Positions 10,801-23,610 of a stretch of DNA of 64,000 nucleotides are shown in pieces. The stretch's first letter is position 1; every line of letters begins with the position of its first letter. The notes under the pieces are model-generated. The model made no database searches. It saw only the letters and a program-made list of their open reading frames with translations, and had not been told where the DNA came from. Source of the stretch: Ottelia alismoides (taxonomy: Eukaryota; Streptophyta; Magnoliopsida; Alismatales; Hydrocharitaceae); NCBI GenBank assembly GCA_037367405.1, contig JAZKJV010002334.1, positions 1 to 64,000 on the forward strand. The letters are read 5' to 3'. A program made the position numbers and the translations under genes.

Positions 10801-11403
10801 TTGCTTGTTGTTTGTATTTTCCATAAAAATTACCTCCAGGTTTTTAGGGACTTTTATATATTTTATCTAAGTCCCCCAAGCTTGGCTGGACATTGTTGTT
10901 GTCTTTTTGCGTTGTTTTATTTTTAGAAAATTAAATAAAAACCAAAAAAATACCAAAAATTCATCATAAAAAGTAAAAAAACCCTTAAAACTTAAAAACA
11001 TTTTTATTTGAATTTTTGAGTGATTTTTTAGTAGATAAATAATTGTTTGAAGTTGTCATTTGTTTGCTCTTCTTATTTTCTTAATTAAATTAAAAATCCA
11101 AAAAAATATAAAAAGACTCAAAATCCACCAAAAAGACTTTTATTTTATTTTATTTTCTTTTTTAGACTACTTTGTAGGTTGCGAGGCCATCACGTGCTCC
11201 CTGAGTCCGACCTTGGTCTCTATACCAGGCTAATCCAATAGCCAGGACCGCTATCATTTTTCATTGATTTTTATCTGATTTTGGTAGTATGCACTTAATT
11301 TTCTTGATTGATCCGATTGATTGCTCGAGTGACTGAGGTCGCAACGACCTTAGTTCTATTTTTATCTACCCTTAGTCGCTCGGGTTGTTTCTCGCGGTCA
11401 TCA
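7835..11403 (+). mobile_element. Solo LTR of the large Athila-type family, 3569 bp
   Basis: The 5-bp direct repeat AATGC at 7830-7834 and 11404-11408 flanks a 3569-base segment that begins TGATGAATACTC and ends GGTCATCA. It is collinear with the 4.1 kb LTRs of the complete element at 13601-33214. It shares the TGATGAA start, the GCAAATGCATGTA segment, the GAGATAGGGGC stretch, an AT-rich block with TAAATAAATAAAA, a GC-rich core (8700-9950), the AATAAGGGGTAA exit from that core, and a tail of AAAAATTC-type low complexity. No internal domain remains, which is expected after recombination between two LTRs. It is clearly more diverged than the pair at 13601 and 29101. Confidence 0.85.
8700..9950. 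other. GC-rich core of the solo LTR with overlapping open frames
   Basis: Several open frames of 60-218 codons overlap on both strands here (for example 9233-9889 plus, 8732-9193 plus, 9280-9648 minus). They have low-complexity Ser/Arg/Pro content, no domains, and are not preserved in the related LTRs. I read this as non-coding regulatory or leader sequence with high GC, not genes. A TATA-like TGTATAAATT lies near 8903. Confidence 0.55.
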
Positions 11404-12633
11404 AATGCTGTCACAGCTTAGGCACGCATCCTCTGACCGGAGACAGATGTATTGCTATATGTCTAAGTATGTACATTTGGCGGACCAATAGGTTGATGCC
11501 CTAACCAAGGTCTATACACCGGCGTGCTGGTGTGCATATAAGGGCATATGAGTAATATGATCTCTCAAAGGGATCATATAGGTTCACTACTGAACCGGAA
11601 GACATGAGCTCACTCATGAGATATTGGGAGGAATCAAATTCCTTGCACGGTCGTCTCGCTTTGGAAGCTTGACTGAATTTGTAGGTTTGATATATATACT
11701 TTTGGAAAGTATATGATCAAGACCTAGGTATGATATATGCTTTTGGAAAGTATATGATCGATACCAAATCCCAATGATCAAATGAGAAACTTAGTGATCA
11801 AACCCTTAAGAAGACAGTGTAAAATTGATCTTGATCTTCGGGTTGACCATGGGTCTTCCAGTATACAGGATGTACAGGTATTGGGAATACCTGAGGGTGA
11901 TGTGATCATAAACGATTGTATATCCATGACGCTTCCATTCCGAGGGAGTGATGAAACATGTCTGGATTTTAGTGACTCCTTTCAGTAGAGAAGCAATCTG
12001 ATCTTAGTCCAAGTGTTGGACATTGGTCTGAATGAGATTCAGATATAATGAGAAGATTAGACTTGCGGTCTTGATTTAATCAAGCATCTATGGGAGGTTC
12101 GTAAGATCTGGATTTGAGATGAAATCTCAACATCCAAGTCACTATACGTGGAATAATACAATCGCCCTTTCCTTATCTCCAAGTATCTCCGGAGAAAGCA
12201 CATTATTCTTGAAGGGGTTCAGGAATAATTCATTTGATGAACTTCATATCCAAGCAAGAAAGAATTGATAATTAAAATTATCAAGCATAATATGAATGAG
12301 ATTCATATTGTGAGAATTATTATCCAAGATAATTAAATGGGATTTAATTATCAAGGATTAGAGAATGTGGATAAAACTATCCATAATATTTGTGTATTAT
12401 AAATATGATTTATAATATACATATATTAAAGAGAGAGAATTTATGTAAATAACATTTGTTAATTAATAATGTGGACTGGATTCACATTGATTAATTAATT
12501 GGAAATGTAATTTACAAATTAGTTTGGGTTGTGAATGTGATTCACATATTTTTCAATGGCATGATTGAAATATTCACAAATTAATTTGGAATTAATTTTG
12601 TGAATAATTATGGATAATGGTTATTTCATAATA

Positions 12634-12772
12634 TTAAGAGATAATATGACATAATAAAAAGGAGATAAAAGCCACCTTGATGAGGTGGCGTCACCCATGA
12701 AAAAGTCATGGGTGACGCCCCAATTTTAGGAGGCAAAATTATCTCCATTTTATTATCTTGATTAATCTCTTA
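12634..12772. repeat. Compound inverted repeat (long hairpin)
   Basis: Outer imperfect arms run from TAAGAGATAA (12634) to its partner TTAATCTCTTA (12772) and continue through AATAAAAAGGAGATAA and TTATCTCCATTTTATTA. Inside sits a GCCACC/GGTGGC stem, then exact 14-base arms at 12687-12700 and 12706-12719 with a 5-base loop. It may be a MITE or an RNA structure of the LTR transcript. Confidence 0.7.
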
Positions 12773-13130
12773 ACTAATTTATTTATGTTAAATTAAAAAT
12801 GTGTTGATAATGTTGCAACTTATATTTAATTTAATTATAAATTAATGTTATTGGTTTTAACCAACAACAATCATAGCCATTGATCTTACATAGACCAAGC
12901 CTAGCCATTGGATCTATGTGTTCCATGGATTGAGATCTATTGGATCCTAAACTAATATAAAAGGAGGGCTAGGGTAGCCTTTCTAAGTACATCATTAAGA
13001 GTTGTACAAGGTTACAACTCTCTCTCTCTCATATTCTCGCCCTCTCTCTTTCTCTCCTCCAAAAGATGGCCGTCCATCTCGTGTTGAGAAAGGAGAGATT
13101 CTTGGTTTTGCCTTCGACGACTCGTGGATC

Positions 13131-13271
13131 TCCATCTTCTTTGGAGTTGCTTACTCTAAAGGAAGACGATGGATTTCGTTTGACGAAATCGGTGGATCCA
13201 TCCATCTTCTTTGGAGTTGCTTACTCTAAAGGAAGACGATGGATTTCGTTTGACGAAATCGGTGGATCCAT
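13131..13271. repeat. 70-bp tandem duplication
   Basis: Two adjacent, almost identical copies with a period of 70 bases. Each contains CTTTGGAGTTGCTTACTC and GGATTTCGTTTGACGAAATC, so each carries a small GATTTCGT/ACGAAATC palindrome. Confidence 0.9.
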
Positions 13272-14919
13272 GCTTGGATCTTCATCAAGGATTGCGGGAG
13301 GTACGCGACTCATCATCGTGCCCGCAAGTGCGTTCTTCGTGGATCGGACTTAAAACAGGAGGATCTCTACTTTGGGATCTCACGATCACAACCACGCTCC
13401 AAGAGGTATTCCTTATACTTGTGGTTTGATGAAACGATTCGTGAAGTGTTCTCGTGATCATGTGGTTTCATCTTTAGATTTAAAATTTTAATTTCCGCTG
13501 CATCTAGCGACTAGTGCGACTAGTTGCTCCGATTGCATACGATGCGATCGACACGCTTCCGTGATACGCTTAGGGATTCTCAATATCCTTCATTGCTCTG
13601 TGATGAACCTCCATTTCATCACCTTTATTCTATCATTTTGGCCTCAAAAACCCCAGCAAATGCATGTAAATAGCATCAAATTGTACATAATAGCATTCAT
13701 CATCCATTGTATTAATTATACATTAAATAAGGTGTTTAATGCCAAAATTATAGAATAAAGAGAAGAAAAGAAAAAGGAGTAAAATATTGCAAATATTTTA
13801 TGACCCTAACCCCGAGACCAAGACCAGCATGGAATTGGTCGACAAGGAATAAAGTAGGGGGAGATAGGGGCCAGTGTCCAATGAATACCTCATTTAATCA
13901 TGCATTTATTTATGCATTTTTGACACCTGTTTTGTACATAAATATTTACTCATCAAATAAAGAAACTTTGTTCATGAAAGTTGTAGACAATAATGCAAAT
14001 AAAAATACAAAATTGAGTTTGTGTAAAAATAATACTCAGTGTACATTTTATACACAGAATAAAAAGCCAAAACCTCAACTTCACAGACCCATATCTTACA
14101 AATAAAAACTCCAAATCACCCAAACTCACCTTTAATTGTTTATAGCTTTCCAAGAACTATTTAATAAAATTGGTTTCATAATTTTTGGAGTCCATCTGCA
14201 AAAGTTAGGTTTTTGGCCTTCATTGCGCAGCCTGCCTGAATAAAATATTCAATATATTCATTGTCCATTATTTTTAGAAAATTATATTTTTAGAATTTTG
14301 TAAATAATGTATATAACACCTGTACATATTTAAATTAAAATAAAACTCAAAAGGACTTCTAAAATAAAATAAGTAAATGCCGGGCAATAGGCATGATACC
14401 TATGCTAAGTATATATCTAAATAAAGAAGGAAAATATTCTTTACTTCTTTCATATTTTTATAATGTTGTAAATATTACATATAATTCATTAACAATACAA
14501 ATCTAAAATAAAAACCAAGAAAATAAATTAAATAAATAAAGTATATGTAATATATAGGTAAAGGACCTACATGTATACCTACATATACATATACCTATTT
14601 ATTTAAAAATGAAAATAAACTCATAAAAATTAAATAAAAATACCCTCACACTCACAAGAATAAATTATAAATTTATAAAATAAGACAATAAAATAATTAA
14701 ATAAAATAAACAAATAAAAATAAAATACACAAAATACATGTGAATACATACACATACACATTATTAAAATAAAACTGTAATAAAACACTTTAAAAAATTC
14801 AATAAAAATCGTAAATAAATACTACATGAAATAACACACATTTTTCTTTTATAAGGAAAAAATAACAAAATCATCTACTAGGTTAAATGAATCAATTTTG
14901 AGTAAAGTTTCTTATTTTG

Positions 14920-16190
14920 TCTTCTTGCGGTCGACGTGGACCAATGGGGTGCCAGCCCTTGTTGACCGCCTGGTCAACTGTCCCATCCGGGACCTGGCGC
15001 CTCTGAACTGTCATTTCCCCGGATTTCTTCCCTTTTTTACGGACATCTCTTCCATCGATCGAGCTCGCTTTCTTCACAAGAAATAATCTCTGATGATTAC
15101 TGATACCCGTCGTTATCTTAGATCCACCCGATACTCGTTGGATTAAGCAATAATCGTCGGTCAATAAGGCTCCAGGCCATTGTCTATAAATAAGACGCTC
15201 CGCTCCCTTCCTCAAATTTGGCCAATTTCATCCACCCAAAACACCTTGATTTTGATCCTGGGACGTTCCTCGTGACAGGGGGAGTGCTCCAGCACCTCGA
15301 ATCGGCCGGAGGAGGGACAATTTTGATGCGGCGGAGCTCCGGAGTCCGTCCTGCTCCCTGGTGGCCCCCAGGTATAAGAGCTGCTCCTTTATTGCATTTT
15401 AGTTAGGTATTAATGTTAGCTTTTTATTCCCGTTATTAGTTTAGTGTTTAGTTAATCAGAGTAGCTTAAAATCCAAAAATCGAAGTTCGCCGGAGCTCAG
15501 CTCCGGCGACTTCTTCACTGTGCCATCAACCGTCTCCGACCGCCTTTCGCCTCCCATTTCATTCCCCATCGTATTCTCCATCGATCGTACATCTTCGTTC
15601 AACCCAGGACCTCTGGTCTTGGCGAATCGGAGCTCCACCTCCGCCTTTCGCCGGAGCTCCTCCGCCACACCTCATCTTGCTGTAGAGCTTTAAAACCCGG
15701 GGTCGAGGAGGTAGCCTTCGCTCCCCCGATTCTTCCTATGCAGGTCCAGCGAAGAAAGGAGCCCATCTGGGCTCGATTCAAACCAGGAAGAGGTTCCTGG
15801 AGGTCCCGTTCTTCACCGACCTCGCCCGAGCTCTTCGGACCTCCAGGAGCCATGGCGAGACCATCGGTCGACGCGGGAGGCCGCCATCTACGTGCAGACC
15901 ATCTCAGATGCGTGGGAGATGCCTGGAGGAGCCCAAGCTTCTCGATCGAAGCTCGCCATGCGCGAGCTTCTTCCCTGTTCTTCCAGGGGGCTCCAGCATC
16001 ATCAGATCAAGAGGCCCGACCCATATCGCATAGGAGCCGTTCAATGAAGACACGCACCAACCGTCAGATCCGCGAGGAGCATCTAATCCGAACCCTTCAT
16101 CGGCGAACCGGTATTCGCCGTCGGATGAGCGACGCGTGTCCAAGTGAAGCCCTCATCGTCGTCCGTCAGCGCCTAAATAAGGGGTAAATT
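14920..16190. other. GC-rich LTR core, downstream of the LTR TATA box
   Basis: This core has several open frames on both strands (14892-15215 minus, 15738-16187 plus, 15599-15853 minus). In the 3' LTR the 149-codon plus frame is shortened to 90 codons by a substitution, which argues against a conserved protein. A CCGGAGCTCAGCTCCGG palindrome lies near 15491. The block is recognisable in the diverged solo LTR, so it may be functional leader or regulatory sequence. Confidence 0.6.
15185..15192 (+). promoter_or_regulatory. TATA box of the 5' LTR
   Basis: TATAAATA, followed about 25-30 bases later by a pyrimidine-rich start-like CTCCCTTCCTC. The same box is at 30687-30694 in the 3' LTR. Confidence 0.7.
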
Positions 16191-17711
16191 TCTTATTTTA
16201 CCCCAGTCCTTTTTGTATTTATTGAATACCCCTGTAAATAAAGTTGAAGTTTAATTTAGCGTAAACATTTTGCATGGACCCCCCCTGTATTTTAATGAAA
16301 TTGCTTTGAGGTCCAAGCCACGTCACCTACCATGTACCCCCATGTGAGGTGGTTAAATGGCACATGCACCCCTGTACGTTTGTAAATTTGCTTTGAGTCC
16401 ATAAAATAAAATTTCCAGTGTAATATTTTTGTGAAAATTTGTATTAAGGACCCTGGACTTTTGGAAATTACATTCTGGTCCCTATGAGTGCGGAGCACGT
16501 GCAGTCCCACGTGCTGGGTATTTTTGCAAAAGGACCCCTGGTGGGTTTTGTATTTCACTTTAATCCTTAAAATTGCAAATCATGTGTAATATTTTTGGGT
16601 GTTTTTGCACTGAAGCCCCTGACTTTATTTTTACTTGCAAAAATGCCCCTACTAGGCCATGTATTTTTGTATGCTTTGTCCATTTATTTCATGCTTCATA
16701 TTAACTTGAAAAATTTTGCAAAAATGGACATAGGCTCCTGTTAGCTTACTCTTGCATGCCATATTTTTAGTTTTTAATTCTGTTGCATTTTTGCATTTAT
16801 TAAAAATCAAAGACATGCATTTTATTTACTATCTAGCTTACAAAATACCAAAAATTATCAAACCACCTCGAAAAATTCCAAAAAATTACCTATGGTCTAT
16901 CTAGTCATGTTTTAGTGTCAGTCCAAAAATCATTAAAAATATCAAAAGAAAAACCTTAAAAATTCAAAAATACTCAAAAACTTCTAAAAAATATAAAAAT
17001 TCTAAAAAAACCCTAAAAATTGCAAATTCAACTCCTGTAGGTTCTATATTTTATCCTCTTTCTTTTAAAAATAGTTGGGAAAAATTATGTGCCTGTTTTT
17101 ATATTTTTAATTTCCATTTTACCCCCAGCTAGTAGCTTAATCTCTGTTTTCCCTTATTTTGCTATTTAAAAATACCAAGAATCTGTTGAAAAATGCCCAA
17201 AAATCACAAAAATAGTAAAAAATTATGAAAATACCAAAAAAATTATTTCTATATTTTTGAGTGTTTTATATATCTCTATAAATGTTGTCTCAATCCTCTT
17301 CCCCCTTTATACATATATTCTCCTATTTAAAAAAAGTGTGTATATCTATTTATGTATATATATAACTATTAATATAGAAAATTCTAAAATTAAAATTAAA
17401 AAAGGAAAAAATATATATCTTGAAAAAATAAATAATAAATAAAACCCACAAAAATAGAACTCACACAAGGATGACTCTGTGGTACATGCACATCTTAAGC
17501 TATTGCACTTTTGTATTGCTCTCTGTGGTTCGACCTCTACATGCTTGTTCACTATACATTTTGTGGTAGAGTAATAAATATTAATTCACACTTTTTGGAC
17601 TTAATTCATTCATTCTTCTATTGTGGGTTAATTGCTGACTAACTGATGTTCTGTGAGCGGTCGCCTCAACGACAACATAATTTTGACCCTCGCAAAATGT
17701 CAGTTATCAGA

Positions 17712-17729
17712 TGGCGCCGTTGCTGGGGA
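17712..17729 (+). other. Athila primer binding site (tRNA-Asp type)
   Basis: TGGCGCCGTTGCTGGGGA starts 2 bases after the 5' LTR. It matches the tRNA-Asp-complementary site used by Athila-clade elements apart from one base (CTG in place of CCG). Confidence 0.9.
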
Positions 17730-20040
17730 GCAATGAGCGTAGCCTATTCATTTTGTCATTCTTGTTTAAAGAAGTGATGAGCAGCTATTTATTTTGCAAT
17801 TGATCACCATGCTTCATTGATTTATTTATTTATTGTGATTAATTCTTTCCTGCCTTATTTTATTAATTGAGCTAAACTAATTCAATCTCTTTGTGATTTT
17901 GATGCGAGGGCCCGCCACGCGAGGATGGTTTCTTAGGGAGCCAAGGCAGTCGAGCTTGGAGGAGGGTGGTCTTCACCTCATGACCATCTGGAGAGAGCAT
18001 CAAGGATACCAAGGGATGGGAGTTAGATATATCTAGAGCAATTAGGATCATTTTTATAATTTATGGTGAGAGAGCAACAATTTTTTTGGCATGTAATAAT
18101 TAACAGGACTCTACTCTTCACAATGAGGTCCAGTGCCCGGGTGTCTGTTCACGTTGGGGCCTCATCGCTGTTTTTCGTGTTTTCTACCGCCTTCTTTTCT
18201 TTGTTTTCCGTTGTTTTGTGCTTTCCGCCTTTATTTTACTTTGTTTTGTGTGCTTGGAGCCCCTAGATAGAGGTTGCTTGATTCGGTAGCTAGGTCCAAA
18301 CATTAATAAGAATGCATGTTCCTATAGTCTACTTCGTATGGATCTAGTCAAACTTAAACAGTTTGGTCATTTATCTCTTAACCCATGTGCCGTGAGCGAG
18401 CCCCATCAAGCGCTACTCCTGAACTCGAGTGTGTCGAGAAGAGGAGTAAGCCAAGACCGGACCCTTAGGTTAAAGATAAGTGACCAACTTGTGGTTCTTC
18501 ACGTTAATAGCAGCTACTGTTTAGGGCGATTTTGTCGAATGCACATCGCCATGTAGATAGGTTTAAAAATTCTGTTTTGCATACCACATGGAGACAGCTG
18601 GGATGCACTGTAAGTCTTCTAACTCAGCATGCATCATTCAGTTCAATGGTGAGATTTCCATCATAGAACCAACTTGCACGGCTTTTCCGCTATCTCCCTC
18701 TGATTTTGAGCACCTAGGACATAAATGAAAATTTACAAAAACATTAGGCGCTGGTATGAAACAGACTCAAACCAAGTGAAAACCCAAAAAACTAAAACAA
18801 GGGGACTGTTAAATAAACTTAGACCTTAATTAAAATCTGTAATGGACTATCATTGTACTGGGTTCATAAAGCCCTCATTGTTTTCAGGTACCTTGGAGGG
18901 GGACCACAACCCTACTCCCTTGAGCGAGGCACGTCCCATAAGGAATAGAGCCAAAATCCTAGTCTGCAACTGCCTTGTATATCGCCTGGATTACCGAAGT
19001 ATTGGCGCTTCTATCGTACGTGGGCGAGTAGGGCTTGGTCACCAATGATGACTCTCTATTGTGTAGAGCATCGACCCTGTCCGAAGTACCGAGCATAGGC
19101 CACGCCTTCACGGGGGTGTCTGTCTCATCATCTTGCGTCCGAGTAGGTTCTTGTACGCTCACAGGTGATTCCGTTGCGAGCGAGAACCAAAGTATTGGTT
19201 TCGCCTATCGGCTTCCTCTCTCTATTTCTTTGGCTGAGTAGGGATCCAGGAAGGGTTACAAGGACCTCAAAAAGTACAGACTACAGGTTACAAAGGAGGA
19301 GGACAAGTACGGGATACTTTTCTTGCAGTACTCTCTCTCCTATAGGGGTAGCGTGCTAAGGACTTGTTAAAAGATATACGTGAAATAACAACTCTAAAAC
19401 TGAAAAAATAATAAGTAGCCGAACCTTTACGGCTTCACATGGCGTGAGTTGGTGAACCCAATCTTGTATTGTGTTTGTATGGATCTAGATTATTAAGGTT
19501 CAAAGATCAAGTCCCGCGCCCTTGCGCAAATTTTGTCGTGTCACTTTTCTTTGACCCCCGCTCAGTTTGAGCCTTTCTACTGTTTTGCACTCCTTTTCAT
19601 TCCTTGTTGACCATCGTATCCTTCCTCCAACATCCACTCTTGCTTTGCGAAAGGAACCATGGATGGTTCCGTCGGGACCTTCGCCGACACCCACATCGAT
19701 TCCATGGACTCTATTTCGCCAATAAATTCGAGGCGACTCCTGAGAACCCGATCCGGACTTTGCGGATCGATCTCCAGGCTCCTCGTCTTCTACCTCCCTT
19801 TTGACCACCCAATAAACAGGGATCACTTTTGTCCCACTTTCGCCGTTGTGAATGGAAGTCGATTACAGTCTACATCTTCTTCCATTCACAACATGTTGGG
19901 GTTGACCTTAACTCCAACCAGTATCATGACGACTGAACAATAATGCGAGTGGTCTGATTCGGATTCTTTCATCCTGCAGATAGAAGGGCAGACTGAGCCT
20001 TGGCTTCTACTCCGGAATTCATTTCGTCTGACTCAGACCC
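17730..20040 (+). other. Untranslated leader of the Athila element
   Basis: About 2.3 kb between primer site and gag with only short frames. Long leaders are usual in this clade. I see no domain here. The stretches at 18063-18266 and 19659-19943 are open by chance. Confidence 0.65.
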
Positions 20041-22320
20041 TGATATGGCTCCTCAAGGAAAGGGCAAGGGTCAGCAGCCACCTCAACTAGAAGGCAGTTG
20101 CCAGATCAGAATCAAGTTAATGCACAACTATTGGCATCTATCCAAGCTATCCAGCAGCAGCTGACAGAGCAAGCCCTGGCCCAGACCGCTTTTCAGGATA
20201 TGCTGAATGATGTGATGAACAGAGCTGAGGGAGGAGGAGGAGGTGGTCCACCTGATGACGACGGAGAGCCAGAAATTAGGGGACAAAAGCCTACACTGAA
20301 GAACCTATAATCCTGGAGACAGCTAGATGACCGAGTGGATTCTCATTCCACCGGTACAAGCTCACTTTGAACTGAAGCCCAGTTCCTCGCTCTCCTTCCA
20401 TCTTTCCATGGAAACACAAGTGAAGAGCCGTACATCCACCTGCAGCAATTCTTCCCGCATCTGCCGAACTACTCACTATCCGAATGTCCTCTGGACATTG
20501 TCAAAATGATGGCATTCCCCTTCAGCCTGCAAGACAAGGCCCTTTATTGGGTCAACATCTGGGGAAGGTTGTAACCACCTGGGAGGAACTGAAGTCCGCC
20601 TTTCTGCACAAATATTATCCTCTCGGCCGGCTCAACCAGATGCGAGCACGTATCAGCAACTTCTCCCAAGGGGCACATGAATCCATACACGAAGCTTGGG
20701 AGAGATTCACCGATCTGCAGGAGAAATGTCCCCATCATGAGATCCCGAAGACCAGTTTGGTCCAACATTTTTTTGGGGGTCTGAACATTGAGAGCCAAAG
20801 GCTCGTTGACGCAGCATGTGAGGGTTCACACTTCAACAAGGATGAAGATGCAGTCTGGCAGATATTCGAAGAAATGGCCAAAGGAGAGGCCGTCCTCTCT
20901 TCATCAAAAACATACCAGAAGCAGCCCCAGATCCTCCAGAAGCAAGTACACATGGCAGCGTCCCGAGAGGCGGAGAGGAAATGAGAGCTCCAACCTCAGC
21001 ATCATTGGGGGCCATCTCTCAAAGGTTGACATTATTGAGAAACGATCAGAGGATCTCGAAAAACTTGCGGTGATCGAAAAGAGGACTCAGAACCTTGACA
21101 AGCTGGATCAGATCACCAAGCAGTTAGAACTGCTGGTGGGTACCATCAATTTTGTTCAGTCGGCAACACCACTAGAAGCTCCAGCTGAGAGGAAAGATGA
21201 GCAACCACCGATACATCAGCCTCAGCCGAGCCAGCAGCCACCGGCAGTCCAGCACGTGTACTACGTGCAGGCACCCGATCAGGGCCAGCTGCAACAGCAG
21301 ATGGTTGTGTATCAACCAGAGTTCGTATCAGGATCTGATTCGGTATTCCCACCACCACCCCTGGTCTAGGAAGTGAACGGGGTACGGAGTCACGAAGCAC
21401 AGCCGACCCGTCCTATAGGACAACCTCTGGGTCAGCTACCAGCCAATCGACAAAACCACCAGCCTCAGGGTGGTCATTTTGGGTAGTCCTCACAGCCGCC
21501 GCCGCCGTATCATCACCTCCCCAGTATGCCCATCAATGGAGGCAGAACCAACAGTATCAGCAGCAGCCATACCGTCACCCACAATCCTTCCATCAGTATG
21601 CAACTGCTCCATCTCAGCAATACCAGTAGTATCCTCCTCCTTCTTATCAGCAGCTTCAGTTTCCTACACCACCTCAGCATTACCAACAACAGCCTCAGCA
21701 CCAGCATATGCAACAACAACGTGGTCTGCACGCTGAAACCACCGAGGCACCTCCAAGTGAACCCCACCATGGACTGTCTAGCCCAACTTGTCAAAGGGCT
21801 GGCGGAAATGACCAAGCGGCTTGACGACCTGACCGCCACTAGAACTACCATCCCAGCTCAGGTCGAAGCCAACCCCAATAATTTCAAGAAGAAAGAGCAG
21901 GTAGAAAGTGATGTCTTATCCGTGTCAGAAAATGATATTACTGTGTATTCTAATGCTGTTACTCTCAGGAGCGGTAAGGCCTTGCTTCCGCCTGCTGCAA
22001 AGATTGGGGTGAATAAAGAAACAGGTGGATCATCATCTTCCGCATCAGCCATGCCAGCCACAAGGCGGGTGAGGAGGAAGAAGAAGGAGAAGCCATTCCA
22101 GCCGCCGTGCATTCCCAGCATCAGTCCCAACCAAAAATACAAAAAAATCAGCAAAAGCAAAAACAACAAAAAGAAGCTTGTAGCCAAAGCGAAGCCGTGC
22201 CAGCCTTGGAGGAGCCGTCAACAGCAGATGATCCCTCGCCAGCCGATGGAGCCGAAGCTATACCTTTTGCTCGCCCTCAGCACCAGCACACCAGAATACA
22301 GTTTGTACTCCATTTTGTAG
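20041..22320 (+). pseudogene. Athila gag, broken by frameshifts
   Basis: Gag forms the virus-like particle that packages element RNA. The most recognisable part is 20484-20984, which has the retrotransposon gag core: TTWEELKSAFLHKYYP near 20580, then EAWERFTDLQEKCPHH near 20692, then a helical stretch. Upstream, a Gln-rich segment (20098-20310) lies in another frame. Downstream, 20788-21369 and 21526-22320 hold Gln/Pro/Ser-rich and then Lys-rich basic tails in the first frame again. At least two frame changes and several stops interrupt it. An ATG at about 20045 opens a frame that is already out of phase with the Gln-rich part. No zinc knuckle is evident, which is common in Athila gag. Confidence 0.8.
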
Positions 22321-22433
22321 TTCGGATGTAAAACATTCTATGGGCGATGATTTTGATGTAACTAAGAACTCTATTTCTCCTGCTAGAGATGTACATATTC
22401 CTTTTCCTCATGCAATAGAAAAATCCCAAAAAA

Positions 22434-23610
22434 TTGCAAAACGAAAAAAGGCATTATCTGATACCAGGAGTTGTGGAAATATTAGACAAGCTGACTGTTG
22501 AGATGCCCTTATTGAAGGTCGTGGAGTACATGCCAGTTGTGAAGAAAGGACTAAAGGAGGCATGTACCAACAAGCGTCGCCCAACACTTGAGAACATACG
22601 TAGAGATATGGAGAAGCACGTGCTATCCATGGCCACTGTTGCAGCTATCAGCAACCTCCTACAGAAAAAGCAAGACACAGGAGCGCCCTCTGATCAGTTG
22701 TGAGATCTTTGACCAGGTCTTCGAGCGCACTCTCCTTGACAGTGGATCTTCCATCAACCTTCTGCCCTCATCCATAATGCAATAATTCGGGCTGGGTCCG
22801 CTCAAACAGACACGCATGATCCTTTAGTTCGCTGACCGATCCATCAAGCGGCCCGGGGATCTTTTGGAAGACGTAGTAGTTAAAGTACAAGAGATGCAAT
22901 TCCCAACCGATTTTGTAGTCCTTGATATGGACTCTCCAGCATCCCTGCTCCAGACCCCTATCATCCTTGGTCGACCATTTCTACGTACTCCAGGTGTCGT
23001 GGTTGATTATAGGGCTAGCAAGATTACTTTTAGCTCGAACGCCAAGCAAATCACTATGAACATGAGCAGAGAGCCGAATGCCACGACTGATGAGAGCCAG
23101 ACAGCATCAGAAGCAGACTGTGACTTTGTTGTTGAGATTAGAGATTCATCTTTGTCATTGAATCATTCATGGACCCGAAAAATCCTCACACTCGAGGAGG
23201 ACTTGGAAAGCACAGTCAACCTTTGCTCCGATGATCCTTGGGGGACAGATTATCAGATGCAGGCGCATCTCTTTGAGCATTCACTCCAGACCGGACACGA
23301 TCAGCCTAGCGCAGAACCGTTCGGCACATCCCTGGGATCTCAACAAAATGCTGAGTATGGTAGCCCGTTCAAAGAAGTACATTCCACCACCAGCATGGTG
23401 TCTGAAGTAACCAACAAGTTGGACAAACTAATGCCAGAACTCAAGCCACTTCCTGCAGGCCTGAAGTATGCTTTCCTTGCGGGTGAAGAACAAATGTATC
23501 CGGTCATCATCAGCAGCAGGCTGAATTCGGATCAGGAATCTCATCTTCTCGAGGTTCTAGAAAAGAACCGCAAGGCACTTGGTTGGAGCTATCAGATCTC
23601 CGAGGGATAA
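22434..23610 (+). pseudogene. Athila protease region with linker, broken
   Basis: An aspartic protease would cut the Gag-Pol polyprotein. The segment 22434-22703 is the linker seen before protease in this clade. Then the active-site motif LLDSGSSINLLPSS is at about 22730-22775 (Asp-Ser-Gly, in place of the more frequent Asp-Leu/Thr-Gly). In-frame stops follow at about 22783 and 22824. The second half, in the same frame from 22864, carries the flap and the conserved LGRPFLRT (about 22969). The rest to 23610 is an acidic linker leading to RT. The stops mean no full protease is made. Confidence 0.8.

Larger units (their letters stand above)
11409..13595 (+). other. Older LTR-like retrotransposon sequence
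   Basis: The stretch carries features of the 3' part of an LTR. There is a TATA-like box (TATAAAA, 12956-12962), followed by CTAGGGTAGCC and a CTCTCTCTCT tract as in transcript starts, and later TTTCCGCTGCATC (near 13492), a phrase common before the CA end of plant Copia LTRs. A short duplicated palindrome TATACTTTTGGAAAGTATA (about 11696) recurs in slightly altered form at about 11739. No coding domain is visible. The complete Athila element interrupts it at 13601 and sequence resumes at 33220. Family not determined. Confidence 0.45.
13601..17709 (+). repeat. 5' LTR of the Athila element (4109 bp)
   Basis: TG...CA ends. An AT-rich first 1.3 kb precedes a GC-rich core from about 14,920 to 16,190, then AAAATTC-type low-complexity sequence. 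A TATAAATA box at 15185-15192 just upstream of a CTCCGCTCCC-type start region marks the likely U3/R boundary, leaving about 2.5 kb for R plus U5. The length is well above the 1-2 kb common in Athila elements. Confidence 0.95.

Noticed and set aside
15738..16187. 149-codon frame in the Athila 5' LTR
   Set aside because: Shortened in the 3' LTR by a substitution and absent from the solo LTR, so not a conserved protein.
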